Shown: positions 1-8,200 of the stretch, one piece after another
How positions within the stretch are numbered: the first letter of the stretch is position 1
Layout: every line of letters starts with the position of its first letter
From: an uncultured Lachnospiraceae bacterium
Lineage (GTDB): Bacteria; Bacillota; Clostridia; Lachnospirales; Lachnospiraceae
Length of the DNA stretch: 36,943 bases
Direction of reading: 5' to 3'
Assembly: GCA_947179245.1 (NCBI GenBank)
Contig: CAMXBD010000017.1
Coordinates: 1-36,943, forward strand
Translations under genes and position numbers: made by a program
Notes under the pieces: model-generated
What the model saw: the letters and a program-made list of their open reading frames with translations, nothing else
Databases searched by the model: none
What the model was told of the DNA's origin: nothing

Positions 1-30
1 TGGTTGTGGGGAAGCCAAACTCCCTTCCTC

Positions 31-333
31 TTAAGAACATATGAGATTTTTAAATCCTTGATTACAATACATTTCTTTACCTGCAATGGCAACTTTACCA
101 ATAGGCGCTCTTGAAGACAAAATTACTGTTCCTTTAGGAAATGATCGCAAACCAGTTTTTTGAACAGCCGCATCCGTTATTTTTCGCTGACTTTCCTCAA
201 TAATATATGTCTCATCTGTTAATTCTGCTGGTGTTATCCAGCTAATATCCCCGTTCCAATATTCATCCACTCCCGTCTTAGGAGTGCTGCCAGAAACGAT
301 TTCACATATTTTTCCTAATTTTACTCGCTCCAC
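31..333 (-). CDS. hsdS: Type I restriction specificity subunit (HsdS), truncated N-terminal part
   Basis: HsdS subunits give type I restriction-modification complexes their DNA target by means of two target recognition domains. The 100 residues begin with the classic opening VKLGKICEIVSGSTPKT and carry the SSRAPIGKVAIAG and CNQGFKNL blocks that sit in the first recognition domain. A TAA stop directly follows QGFKNLICS, where full-length relatives continue for roughly 300 more residues. The GTG start is chosen because GGAG lies 8 nt upstream. It is the last gene of an hsdM-led minus-strand cluster. The 30 nt left of the stop do not obviously resume the protein in any frame, so this may be a break, a rearrangement point of a shuffling specificity gene, or a half-subunit; the window edge prevents a decision. 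Confidence 0.75.
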   Translation of the reverse strand: MERVKLGKICEIVSGSTPKTGVDEYWNGDISWITPAELTDETYIIEESQRKITDAAVQKTGLRSFPKGTVILSSRAPIGKVAIAGKEMYCNQGFKNLICS

Positions 334-359
334 AATCTAATCTCCACATTTTTAACAAA

Positions 360-635
360 TCATGTTATTCTCTCTTTTACTGCCTCTAGTTCATACAATG
401 TATCCGAATCAATATCAATGCACTTAGAATTATCTCTATTACCAGACACATCCCACGCCAAAGTATCATTCATAATAGTGCATGCGTTTATGAAAAAAGT
501 GATATCTTTTAAAACTTCAAATACTTCCTTCTCCAATAAGGGGTTTACATCATAGCAAACAATTTTACCATCTTCAAAATATACATATACTGTATACTCC
601 TCTGTTGGAACAACTTGAACAATTTTAGGAAACAT
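360..635 (-). CDS. DUF2442 domain-containing protein
   Basis: A 91-residue soluble protein opening MFPKIVQVVPTEEYTVYVYF, the usual DUF2442 pattern: an N-terminal strand hairpin that reads out a 'voltage-like' YVYFEDGKIVCYDV motif, then a short helix and a central WDVSGNRDNSKCIDID stretch. The start was moved to the second ATG because GGAGGA lies 8 nt before it, inside the longer frame. Biochemical function is unknown. DUF2442 genes often sit beside toxin-antitoxin or restriction genes; here it lies between a decayed gene and the hsdS fragment, in the same orientation as hsdM. Confidence 0.7.
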   Translation of the reverse strand: MFPKIVQVVPTEEYTVYVYFEDGKIVCYDVNPLLEKEVFEVLKDITFFINACTIMNDTLAWDVSGNRDNSKCIDIDSDTLYELEAVKERIT

Positions 636-699
636 GCTGTCTCCTCCCATTCTACATTCCCACGAATCTTTTATTTAATGCAATTCATGACAACCGTAA

Positions 700-960
700 T
701 CATCCTATTCTTTGCCAAATAAATTCTGATTCGTCTCCAAAACGCATTTTTGCAATAACGTCTCTGCATTCGTCATATGAAAGTTGATAAGTGGCAGCAT
801 TTCCCTTTGGTCTTGCCATATTTTGATTGTCATAAGAATCCAGCATATCAAGTGCTTCACTATACTTTTCTATAACATTCAAATAAAGTATTGCGGTGAA
901 CGTGAAGCGCTTTTTCACTTCTGTCAAAAATTTCGGCAGAAGTACTTTTATCTATTTCTG
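700..960 (-). pseudogene. Decayed gene, possibly the middle part of a RhuM/Fic-type protein
   Basis: A 75-residue frame from a TTG codon at 927 contains YSEALDMLDSYDNQNMARPKG and TYQLSYDECRDVIAKMRFGDESE. At its end a one-base shift restores LFGKE, then a TAG (705-707), then DDYG. Upstream another frame carries the protein-like stretch EIDKSTSAEIFDRSEKALHV before a stop. The block resembles, from memory, the linker before the Fic-like domain in RhuM/Fic virulence-type proteins (MRFG-ESELFGKEKDD); this assignment is an inference. No ribosome site precedes the TTG. Frameshifts plus stop indicate a relic rather than a working small gene. Confidence 0.45.
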
Positions 961-1196
961 TTCTCTATAGCAAATTCGCATTGCATTCTCATAATCTAAA
1001 TTGATTTTCGTTTTTCAAATACTTATAATGTCTTTATACCCTGTGTCTGGTATTTTTATATTCCTTAAAACATCATATAAATATCTAAACACCAATCTCC
1101 ATCAAAATAAAAGCTGTTTCGATACATTTTCCTTGACATATTTACAATATCAATATATGATAATAGAAAAAGAAATGGGTTTTTCGACCGTACAGC

Positions 1197-1721
1197 TTAT
1201 TGCTCAAGCGGGGTGCTCGTTTCTTTTTTTATTCTTACAATATCATATAAATATTTTTTGCCATCTTCCGCACACCTTATCAACATACGTACCTTAAATA
1301 CGTTATATCTTTCAATTTTTCCTAACTCATCGTACACTGGCAACGCAAATCTTGCGTCATAGCGATTCCAACCGTATTTTGCGTCATGGATATGCTTCTC
1401 TTCATAATTATTTGAAAAGGTTGGATGAGTCGCAATTTGAATCATCTGTGACACCCCTTGAGTCGCATTCGCTTTTGCTTTAGCCAATGTCCCTTTTAAA
1501 CTGGCTGTATCTTGCGAACCAACATATTCATCAGGAAAATCCTTTCCAATATGTATCTTTTCAGATGTTTCCGCTATCACATAACTTTCTCCAACATATT
1601 GCTTTAGGAACTGTTCTACCTCTCTCCAATTAATTTTTCTTTTCCCTTTAAATCTAATATTATCAATCAGTACTATTTCTTTACCAGCCATATCTTCTAT
1701 AATCTTTACATGTCTGTCCAA
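1197..1721 (-). CDS. Conserved hypothetical protein (possible PBECR-like nuclease fold)
   Basis: A soluble protein of about 174 residues, rich in Lys and Tyr, with no signal peptide or membrane segment. Its central and C-terminal parts (DAKYGWNRYDARFALPVYDE, IERYNVFKVRMLIRCA, YLYDIVRIKKETSTPLE) look like a small mixed-sheet domain recalling phage-associated barnase/EndoU/colicin-type nuclease domains; that link is only from memory of sequence patterns. The frame extends to 1754, but no ribosome site serves the ATG at 1745. An AAGGAG lies 7 nt before a TTG at 1721, which is taken as the start. It follows hsdM by about 60 nt in the same direction, as is common for cargo genes inside restriction loci. 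Confidence 0.6.
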   Translation of the reverse strand: MDRHVKIIEDMAGKEIVLIDNIRFKGKRKINWREVEQFLKQYVGESYVIAETSEKIHIGKDFPDEYVGSQDTASLKGTLAKAKANATQGVSQMIQIATHPTFSNNYEEKHIHDAKYGWNRYDARFALPVYDELGKIERYNVFKVRMLIRCAEDGKKYLYDIVRIKKETSTPLEQ

Positions 1722-1784
1722 ATATTTTCTCCTTCTGTTTTCCATAGAGTACAATCGTACTTTTTATGTATCCCATAACTCCGC

Positions 1785-3245
1785 CTACTTCCCAAGCATC
1801 TTCCTAAGCTCAGCCATCTCCGCCTGTATCTGCGTCTCCAACTGTTCTATCCGTCCCATAATAACATCCGTAGGCTCATACTCTACTTTCTCATACACAA
1901 TCTCTTTGTACTTATTAATAGAAAGGTCGTAATCATTAGAGACAATCTCATTCACCGGTACAAAGAAACTCTGCTCTGTCCTTGCCCTGTCAGCCTCCGC
2001 ATCCAAATTATGAAACCTGTTAATAATATCGGGAATATCACATTCCGGCACTTCCTGTCTCTTATCATCCAGACTGAATCCATCGGCTTTCATATCGTAG
2101 AACCATACCTTGTCCGTTCCACCGTTGCCAGTCTTCGTGAATACAAGGATAGCCGTCGAAACTCCGGCGTATGGCTTAAATACTCCACTCGGCATAGAAA
2201 TGACAGCATTCAGTTTGTTATGCTCCAGAATTTCTTTTCTGATTTCCTTATGCGCATTACTGCTGCCAAACAGTACGCCATCCGGTACAATAACCGCCGC
2301 TCTGCCACCCTTTTTCAATATACGGAGGAATAATGCAAGGAAAAGCAATTCTGTCTTTTTTGTTTTTGTAACTTTAAGCAGATCGGCAGACACCGCCTCA
2401 TAGTCAAGGCTCCCCTTAAAAGGCGGATTTGCAAGTACAAGACTATATTTTTCAATATCGGCATTCTGTTCCGATAAGCTGTCGCGATAAGAAATATTCG
2501 GATTATCGACACCATGCAAAAGCATATTCATCGCACCAATACGGAGCATGGTTCTGTCCATATCATTTCCATAAAACATGTTATTATTGAAATGGTTACG
2601 CAACTGTTCATTTAGGAACATATCTGCATGGTTTTCCCGAAGATATTGTTGTGCTTCAATCAGAAATCCGGCGCTTCCCATAGCCGGATCAATGATCATG
2701 TCCTCCGGCTGTGGTTTTACCAATGCAACCATCATCTTAATAATATGCCTCGGAGTTCTGAACTGACCGTTCGTTCCTGCCGTTGCAACTTTTGACAGTA
2801 AATACTCGTACAAATCACCTTTAGAATCTTCATCGCCAAGTTCTAATTTATCAATTCCATCTACGATTTTGGAAAGCATTGCCGCGGTGGGAATTTTAAA
2901 AATCGCGTCACCCATATAGCGTGCATATGCGGAATCTCCGTCCTGATGCAAGTTTTTGATAAACGGAAACACACCGTTTGCAACAGTTTCATACATTTCC
3001 TCAGCAGAACCCAGATTCTTAAATGTACTCCATCTGTATTTCTGGCATTCATCCGGGAACATGGACTCGAATGGTACTCCTAGGAAATTAGCTTCATTCT
3101 CTTTTGTTGTCTCAACCTCGTCCAACTGTTTAATGAACAACAGATAAGTAAACTGTTCAATCACGTCTAATGGATTTGTAATCCCGCCTGTCCAGAATGT
3201 TTCCCATATTCTGTCAATTTTGTTTCGTAATTCACCTGTAATCAT
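1785..3245 (-). CDS. hsdM: Type I restriction-modification DNA methyltransferase subunit M
   Basis: HsdM transfers a methyl group from S-adenosylmethionine to adenine (N6) within the site chosen by HsdS. The 486-residue protein shows the N-terminal helical HsdM domain (MITGELRNKIDRIWETFW), the SAM-binding motif I IIDPAMGSAGF near 184-194 and the catalytic NPPF at about 273-276, typical for gamma-class N6-adenine enzymes. Length matches the family. The start is the ATG with GGAG 8 nt upstream, not the in-frame codon 15 residues earlier. It is the first gene of the minus-strand restriction cluster. The partner hsdS is truncated at the edge and hsdR is not in the window, so whether the system restricts cannot be judged here. 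Confidence 0.93.
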   Translation of the reverse strand: MITGELRNKIDRIWETFWTGGITNPLDVIEQFTYLLFIKQLDEVETTKENEANFLGVPFESMFPDECQKYRWSTFKNLGSAEEMYETVANGVFPFIKNLHQDGDSAYARYMGDAIFKIPTAAMLSKIVDGIDKLELGDEDSKGDLYEYLLSKVATAGTNGQFRTPRHIIKMMVALVKPQPEDMIIDPAMGSAGFLIEAQQYLRENHADMFLNEQLRNHFNNNMFYGNDMDRTMLRIGAMNMLLHGVDNPNISYRDSLSEQNADIEKYSLVLANPPFKGSLDYEAVSADLLKVTKTKKTELLFLALFLRILKKGGRAAVIVPDGVLFGSSNAHKEIRKEILEHNKLNAVISMPSGVFKPYAGVSTAILVFTKTGNGGTDKVWFYDMKADGFSLDDKRQEVPECDIPDIINRFHNLDAEADRARTEQSFFVPVNEIVSNDYDLSINKYKEIVYEKVEYEPTDVIMGRIEQLETQIQAEMAELRKMLGK

Positions 3246-3278
3246 ACCATTCTCCGCTTTTGTAATATTATTGTAATC

Positions 3279-3307
3279 ATTGTAGCACAATCATTTGTGT
3301 ATTTCAC
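3279..3307 (-). promoter_or_regulatory. Probable sigma-A promoter of hsdM
   Basis: Read on the minus strand: -35 GTGAAA (3302-3307), 17-nt spacer, -10 TACAAT (3279-3284), about 35 nt before the hsdM ATG. The -35 matches 4 of 6 consensus bases. The rest of the 286-bp gap up to 3531 is AT-rich and holds no gene that I can support. Confidence 0.45.
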
Positions 3308-3531
3308 TAACTTCCTACAAAGCACATTTCAAAATAATGCTATATTTACATACAAATAAATTAAATAGAAATATATCGTATCAAAACCTGCAAATGCAAA
3401 AAAGGCGAACAATAACAGGTGTCATCGTCCGTCCTTTAAAGATTTATTAATTTTTGTTCAAACTCAAGTTCATACAAATTCCATCCAACTTAAAACTCTC
3501 ATTTTATTCCACATATATATTGGCTCAGCTA

Positions 3532-3756
3532 TCACATATGCAGTACTGCCTCTTCAAACTCCTGCTCTGTTTCAACAAAATGATATGGCTCATACTCCCC
3601 ATATGCCGACGGACGGCTAATTGTCACCAACTGAACCGTATCATATCCCACAGCCTGCAACAGCTTTTCTTTAAACTCTGCTAAGTGCTGTCCATGTGCT
3701 GTCTGCAATGCTAAGCATCCTACATCATTAAATTTCTTCGCAACTAAATAACACAT
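3532..3756 (-). CDS. DUF6718 family small protein
   Basis: A 74-residue protein beginning MCYLVAKKFNDVGCLALQT and ending in YGEYEPYHFVETEQEFEEAV, the pattern of DUF6718, found widely in gut Clostridia. No known activity. The longer frame reaching 3894 is not used because AGGAGG sits 9 nt before the ATG at 3756. The gene overlaps the end of the preceding RelA/SpoT-like gene by 29 nt, so translation is probably coupled. That arrangement resembles toxin-antitoxin pairs of the toxSAS class, in which a small alarmone-type synthetase is neutralised by a small neighbour; this role for DUF6718 is speculation. Confidence 0.7.
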   Translation of the reverse strand: MCYLVAKKFNDVGCLALQTAHGQHLAEFKEKLLQAVGYDTVQLVTISRPSAYGEYEPYHFVETEQEFEEAVLHM

Positions 3757-4370
3757 CTTCCAACACCTCCTTAAATTCACTCTCATTTTTGATTCTAGCA
3801 CCTTCATATGCCTGACGCAATGCACAACCAAGATAATTTTGATATTTCCTTTTGTAAACATATTTATGCAGCCAATTATTAAACTGTCTATCATAATATG
3901 TATTATACTGAATTTCTATCGGATAATGAAAACTACTCAATTGAAAATAGATATGTACCCCTCTATAACCATCATCATTCGCCTTTCCATCTGACATATT
4001 TGCTACACGAATATGCTTGCAAGTTTCTACTCTTAATACATCCTCATAATTATCGCATAGAGTACGAAATCCTAACATATCATTAAAAACTTTTGCAACC
4101 TGATGATTCGGATAATATCTTTCATACCTTAATCTTGCCGATTGAATGCTTTTTTATACGATAATCTATTGTCATATCATGAAGGTATTCACAAATCTCA
4201 TACCATTTATTCACTTCTACCAGTTCATTCAACAACATATTTTTATCAAAATAATGTAAATTCTTCTTTAACCGTATACCAATATCCGACTTATAAGACA
4301 AATCCCTTAACAGTGCAAAAGATAAGCCATCTCTTCTTAGTATATTATCCAAAATTAGCCACTTCATCAC
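3728..4370 (-). pseudogene. RelA/SpoT-domain synthetase (toxSAS-like?), split by a frameshift
   Basis: Two frames together encode one protein of about 214 residues. The first (4370-4122) ends with WYEICEYLHDM-IDYRIKKHS; the second (open from about 4150 to 3728) continues ARLRYERYYPNHQVAKVFNDMLGFR, then GYRGVHIYFQ and PIEIQYNTYYDRQFNNW. These match, in order, the R-K-S nucleotide-binding block, the D-LGFR block, the GYR-H block and the E-Q block of RelA/SpoT (p)ppGpp synthetase domains. The break lies at about 4135-4150 near a run of six A's, a net one-base shift; a sequencing error there is possible. No HD hydrolase or TGS domain is present, so an intact copy would be a small synthetase. The first ATG (4367) has a TGA just upstream and no close ribosome site. 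Confidence 0.65.
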
Positions 4371-4568
4371 TCACGATACTTTACGACGCTCCTTTATAAT
4401 ATAACAAGCTAATACTGATTCCACTCTCAAATATATCTGACAAAAAACGCTAATCCAACCTTTTTATATATTTATCTACATTAAATCTTATTGGAACTTT
4501 TTTTGTTTGTATCTCCTCAGCATTTTTCACATGTTTAAACAGTGATTCTTTTTATCATTACAGAAAAC

Positions 4569-4601
4569 ATCCCATATTAGCTATAAAAACCAATATGGGA
4601 T
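4569..4601 (-). terminator. Rho-independent terminator after prfA
   Basis: A perfect 10-bp stem (ATCCCATATT / AATATGGGAT) with a 13-nt loop, followed on the minus strand by GTTTTCT. It lies 53 nt past the prfA stop and closes the rho-to-prfA gene run. The surrounding 283-bp gap (4371-4653) is AT-rich and shows no other feature. Confidence 0.7.
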
Positions 4602-4653
4602 ATCATTGCCTCTTCATCATTGTATTCTATCTATTTTCATTCTTCTCAATATA

Positions 4654-5730
4654 TCAATTCTCCCCCATCTTCACCAGCTTCGCGCTCTGATCCGCCGCAA
4701 TACACGCATCAAGTATCTCCTGAATATCGCCGTTCATCACCTTATCCAGCTTATATATGGTAAGGTTGATGCGGTGATCCGTAACGCGCCCCTGCGGGAA
4801 GTTATAGGTTCTGATTTTCTCCGAACGGTCGCCCGTACCAATCTGGCTTCGGCGCATCTCCGCCTCCGCGTCGTGGCGCTGCTGCTGTTCAATGTCGTAA
4901 AGTTTTGCTTTCAGCAGAGCAAAAGCCTTCGCCTTGTTCTGAATCTGGGACTTCTCCGTCTGGCTGTACACCACAATGCCTGTCGGATAGTGGGTCAGAC
5001 GAACCGCCGAATCTGTTGTATTGACACACTGTCCACCGTTACCGGAGGCTCTCATAACATCTATTCGTATATCTTTATCTTCAATAACGATATCAATATC
5101 CTCATCCACCTCAGGCATAACGGCAACACTGATCGTCGATGTATGGATACGTCCGCCGCTCTCCGTCTCTGGCACGCGCTGTACACGATGCACACCGCTC
5201 TCATATTTCAATACGGAATAAGCGCCCTGCCCAGTCACCATGAAGGTAACACTCTTCATACCGCCGATTCCAATTTCCTCCACTTCCATGGTTTCCACTT
5301 TCCATCGTCTGCCTTCTGCATAATGCACATACATACGATAAATTTCAGCCGCAAACAGCGCTGCCTCATCGCCGCCCGCACCTGCACGGATCTCCACAAT
5401 GACATTCTTCTCATCGTTAGGGTCTTTAGGCAGAAGCAGAATCTTCAACTCATGCTCCAACTCTTCCACACGCTTCTTGGCTGTGGAAAGTTCTTCTTTC
5501 AGCATCTCACGCATATCTTCATCCGACTCGCTCTCCAGCATAGCAACGGAATCCTCGATATCCTGATTACACTTTTTATATTCTTTATAAGCATTCACGA
5601 TAGGTGTCAGATTACTCTGCTCCTTCATGAGCGCACGGAAACGATCCTGATTATCCGCAACGGTAGGCTCACTCAGCTCATTCATAATCTCCTCAAATTT
5701 TCTTAATAAATCTTCTAACTTGTCAAACAT
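4654..5730 (-). CDS. prfA: Peptide chain release factor 1
   Basis: RF1 recognises UAA and UAG in the ribosomal A site and triggers peptidyl-tRNA hydrolysis. The 358-residue protein has the usual length and domain order: N-terminal coiled domain, the codon-reading loop with the RF1-type P-x-T motif ([14 protein letters not shown], 187-189) and the catalytic GGQ at 232-234 in [20 protein letters not shown]. The residue after GGQ is Cys where His or Ser is common. Only 2 nt separate the upstream prmC stop from this ATG. PrmC methylates the Gln of the GGQ motif, so enzyme and substrate are made from one message. Confidence 0.97.
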   Translation of the reverse strand: MFDKLEDLLRKFEEIMNELSEPTVADNQDRFRALMKEQSNLTPIVNAYKEYKKCNQDIEDSVAMLESESDEDMREMLKEELSTAKKRVEELEHELKILLLPKDPNDEKNVIVEIRAGAGGDEAALFAAEIYRMYVHYAEGRRWKVETMEVEEIGIGGMKSVTFMVTGQGAYSVLKYESGVHRVQRVPETESGGRIHTSTISVAVMPEVDEDIDIVIEDKDIRIDVMRASGNGGQCVNTTDSAVRLTHYPTGIVVYSQTEKSQIQNKAKAFALLKAKLYDIEQQQRHDAEAEMRRSQIGTGDRSEKIRTYNFPQGRVTDHRINLTIYKLDKVMNGDIQEILDACIAADQSAKLVKMGEN

Positions 5731-5732
5731 AA

Positions 5733-6659
5733 CTACCTCCTGTTTGCGCTATATACACCATGCACAACTCTGTCGAGTCCCGCAAAATCCTTAACAACTT
5801 CAACTTCCGTATATCCCGCCTTCTCCATGAGCGCACCGACTTCCTCACCCTGATCATATCCGATCTCGAAGAAAAGCATTCCTTCACTATTTAAATAGTC
5901 TCCCGCTTGGGCTATAATCTCACGATAAAAGAAAAGTCCGTCTTCTTGTCCGTCCAATGCAAGACGTGGTTCATGTTCTTTTACTTCCGGCATCAAGGTA
6001 TCTATAACGCCTGTTTTTATATAAGGTGGATTGGAAACGATAATATCAAACTTCTCGCAGGAGTCCAACTGCTCAAACAAATCACTCCGCAACAGTTCGA
6101 TCTGCCTTCCGGATATCAATTCATCATCCATACTGCCATCACCTGCACTGTGCTCTCTGCCCTGTCCCAGAATTTTCTCCGCATTCACCTTTGCAACCTG
6201 CAAAGCTTCCTCGGAAATATCAACACCCACTCCCGTGCAGTCATTGGAATAATGCAGAAGACTCAGCAAAATACATCCAGAACCGGTACACATGTCCAGC
6301 AGTCTCATGCCATCATGAAGATAGCGCATAACTTCCTCTACAAGCACTTCCGTATCCTGTCTTGGAACAAGCACATTCTTATTAACAATAAAAGTCAGTC
6401 CCATAAAGTCCTGTTCACCTGTAATATGCTGTAATGGCACATGCTTTTTACGCTCTGCAATGCACACTCTATACCGCTCATACTCTTCCTGCAATACGCT
6501 CCGGTCCCCGTGAGCCAGCAGCGTATTTCTGTCTGTGCCGCAGCACCACTCAAGCAGTAACCTCGCATCCTGCTTTGCCTCTGAAATCTCTACTTCCTCC
6601 AGTTGTTCCAATCCCCACTGGTAAGTTTCCTGATATGTCAGCTTCTCATTATATAACAT
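5733..6659 (-). CDS. prmC: Release factor N5-glutamine methyltransferase
   Basis: PrmC methylates the Gln side chain of the GGQ motif in RF1 and RF2 using S-adenosylmethionine. The 308-residue protein has the N-terminal helical domain (to about residue 85), the SAM site [15 protein letters not shown] (120-134) and the catalytic NPPY at 210-213. A hydrophilic stretch near 165-186 ([17 protein letters not shown]) looks longer than in most relatives. It lies directly before prfA with a 2-nt gap and about 35 nt after the DUF1385 gene, the standard clostridial order. Confidence 0.95.
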   Translation of the reverse strand: MLYNEKLTYQETYQWGLEQLEEVEISEAKQDARLLLEWCCGTDRNTLLAHGDRSVLQEEYERYRVCIAERKKHVPLQHITGEQDFMGLTFIVNKNVLVPRQDTEVLVEEVMRYLHDGMRLLDMCTGSGCILLSLLHYSNDCTGVGVDISEEALQVAKVNAEKILGQGREHSAGDGSMDDELISGRQIELLRSDLFEQLDSCEKFDIIVSNPPYIKTGVIDTLMPEVKEHEPRLALDGQEDGLFFYREIIAQAGDYLNSEGMLFFEIGYDQGEEVGALMEKAGYTEVEVVKDFAGLDRVVHGVYSANRR

Positions 6660-6694
6660 GCGTTATCACCATTATATTGATATTTGCCAAATCA

Positions 6695-7765
6695 TCACTC
6701 GTCTTCTTCTGACCTTTTATATTCTTCCGGTGTTTCGTCTTTTTCCAGCACTTCGTCTTCTTCCAGCTCTTCGTCTTCTTCCGGCGCTTCATCATCTCTC
6801 AGCCAAGAATCGTCTACCTCATATCCGAACGCCTCATACAAGTATGCTTTCCAGTCAAAGACTGCCTCTACCGCCGCGATGGCAACCTCTGCCATGCTTT
6901 CATCCGGCTCTTTGGTCGTAAGCCTCTGCAGCCACATTCCCGGTGCAGAAATAATTCTGACTAATATATTATTACTCCTGCCTGCCAGACGAATAATCTC
7001 ATAAGAAATACCCGCAATCACAGGAATAAGTGCAATACGGATCAATACACGGTACACCGGATTATCCACTCTGATAAAGAAAAACAGAATGACGCTCACC
7101 AGCATGACAAACAGTAAGAAACTGGTTCCACACCGTTTATGCTGTTTGGAACTTCTCATAACATTCTTAACTGTCAGTGGACGCCCTTTTTCAATGCAAT
7201 TAATGCATTTATGCTCTGCGCCATGATACATATAAACACGCTTGATATCCTTCATCAATGAAATACTGAGTACATATCCTACAAAAATCACAATACGAAG
7301 CACACCCTCTATGATCGCCATAAAAGAAGCATTTCTGATATACTCTTCAAAGAGCGAAGTCACATAGTATGGCAGCACCATAAAAATAGCGATTGCAAGC
7401 GCAAATGAAATTATCATGACAATAGCGCTGAACACTTTATCCGCCTTATCCTTGAAAAGCTTGTGAAATGCTTTGTCCGCCACAGTCTCCTTGGCATCCT
7501 CATCTTCATAAAAAGCCGCCGAAAAATTTAAACTCCGCATTCCCAGAATCAAAGAATCCACAAACTGAAAAATACCGCGGATAAACGGAATATTTAGAAG
7601 TTTGCTTCCGTGTGCGATACCGATATAATGCTCAACTTCCACCTCAATCTCTCCATTGGGCTTCCTGACCGCCACGGCATACTGATCTTTATTTTTCATC
7701 ATGATTCCTTCCAGCACCGCCTGTCCGCCGATCCCGGAATATTTCATCTTTTTCTTCTTAGCCAT
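6695..7765 (-). CDS. DUF1385 membrane protein (YqhQ-like)
   Basis: A 356-residue integral membrane protein of the DUF1385 family, related to Bacillus YqhQ; function unknown. It starts MAKKKKMKYSGIGGQAVLEG, the family signature, and contains the conserved YMYHGAEHKCINC (178-190) with His and Cys residues, followed by KQHKRCGTSF. Hydrophobic segments lie at about 112-136, 152-171, 215-232 and 240-258. The C-terminus is an acidic low-complexity tail (320-356) of repeated EED/EELEEDE units, unusual for the family. It stands between rpmE and prmC in the usual clostridial order. GAGG lies about 9 nt before the ATG. Confidence 0.88.
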   Translation of the reverse strand: MAKKKKMKYSGIGGQAVLEGIMMKNKDQYAVAVRKPNGEIEVEVEHYIGIAHGSKLLNIPFIRGIFQFVDSLILGMRSLNFSAAFYEDEDAKETVADKAFHKLFKDKADKVFSAIVMIISFALAIAIFMVLPYYVTSLFEEYIRNASFMAIIEGVLRIVIFVGYVLSISLMKDIKRVYMYHGAEHKCINCIEKGRPLTVKNVMRSSKQHKRCGTSFLLFVMLVSVILFFFIRVDNPVYRVLIRIALIPVIAGISYEIIRLAGRSNNILVRIISAPGMWLQRLTTKEPDESMAEVAIAAVEAVFDWKAYLYEAFGYEVDDSWLRDDEAPEEDEELEEDEVLEKDETPEEYKRSEEDE

Positions 7766-7787
7766 TGTGTATTCCTCATTCTTTATA

Positions 7788-7802
7788 CCTATTTCTCAAC
7801 CC
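7788..7802 (-). promoter_or_regulatory. Leader motif shared with rpmE (copy upstream of DUF1385)
   Basis: The 15-mer GGGTTGAGAAATAGG (minus strand) lies 22 nt before the DUF1385 ATG. A copy differing at one base, GGGATGAGAAATAGG, occurs at 8201-8215 in the rpmE leader. It matches no ribosome site or promoter element I know. Shared control by an RNA or protein ligand is an inference. Confidence 0.4.
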
Positions 7803-7835
7803 AGAAGAATGCCTCGCTGCAAGCGGCATTCTTCT
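7803..7835. repeat. Strong hairpin in the DUF1385 leader
   Basis: A perfect 11-bp inverted repeat (AGAAGAATGCC / GGCATTCTTCT) around an 11-nt loop, immediately before the shared 15-nt leader motif. No T-run follows on the minus strand, so it is not a plain terminator there. Confidence 0.65.
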
Positions 7836-7836
7836 A

Positions 7837-7894
7837 AACATGACTTAGTTATACTTAGACTGTGTTCTATGCTGTCTTAGTATAACTTCATGTT
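7837..7894. repeat. Long imperfect inverted repeat in the DUF1385 leader
   Basis: Arms 7837-7860 and 7874-7894 pair over about 20 bp (AACATGA, AGTTATACT and AGAC blocks) with two bulges and a 13-nt loop. Together with 7803-7835 and the terminator at 7900-7929 it fills the whole rpmE-DUF1385 gap with consecutive hairpins. Confidence 0.55.
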
Positions 7895-7899
7895 ATAAG

Positions 7900-7929
7900 A
7901 AAAGGTTGAGATATGCACCTCAACCTTTT
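7900..7929 (-). terminator. Rho-independent terminator after rpmE
   Basis: A perfect 11-bp stem (AAAAGGTTGAG / CTCAACCTTTT) with an 8-nt loop and T-rich flanks on both strands, 10 nt past the rpmE stop. It separates rpmE from the DUF1385-prmC-prfA genes, or throttles readthrough into them. Confidence 0.8.
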
Positions 7930-7938
7930 TGTACAAAC

Positions 7939-8145
7939 TTATTTGCTTTCCACACCGTACTTCTTGTTGAACTTATCAATACGTCCACGAGCCTGTGCTG
8001 CTTTCTGCTGTCCTGTGTAGAACGAATGGCACTTGGAACAAACTTCAACGTGAATCTCCGGTTTCGTAGAACCGGTCACAAATGTGTTACCGCAGTTGCA
8101 CGTTACTGTTGCCTGATAATATTCAGGATGGATTCCTTCTTTCAT
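7939..8145 (-). CDS. rpmE: 50S ribosomal protein L31 (zinc-binding type)
   Basis: L31 bridges the large and small ribosomal subunits. The 68-residue protein [20 protein letters not shown]... keeps four Cys (16, 18, 36, 39) in the CNCG and CSKC pairs, so it is the zinc-containing C+ form used under zinc-replete conditions. The longer frame to 8199 was rejected because MKEGIHPEY is the family start; AAAAGGAG lies 12 nt upstream, a slightly long spacing. It has its own promoter and terminator between rho and DUF1385. Confidence 0.95.
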   Translation of the reverse strand: MKEGIHPEYYQATVTCNCGNTFVTGSTKPEIHVEVCSKCHSFYTGQQKAAQARGRIDKFNKKYGVESK

Positions 8146-8200
8146 CTTGACACCATACTCCTTTTCTAAACTAATAAAGTAAATAGACGTTACCGTCATT

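Noticed and set aside
1740-1776. Small ORF starting ATGGGATAC after hsdM
   Set aside because: It gives only about 31 residues in a different frame, overlaps the better supported 174-residue gene and resembles no family.
3395-3440. Terminator in the hsdM-DUF6718 gap (AAAGGCG ... CGTCCTTT)
   Set aside because: Pairing is limited to about five consecutive bases with mismatches and a long loop; too weak to call.
4606-5706. 366-residue plus-strand open frame
   Set aside because: It is the antisense shadow of prfA, which has all RF1 motifs; the product is His/Leu-rich with no family features and no ribosome site.
6684-7004. Serine-rich plus-strand open frame
   Set aside because: Its low-complexity Ser runs are the antisense of the acidic tail of the DUF1385 protein.
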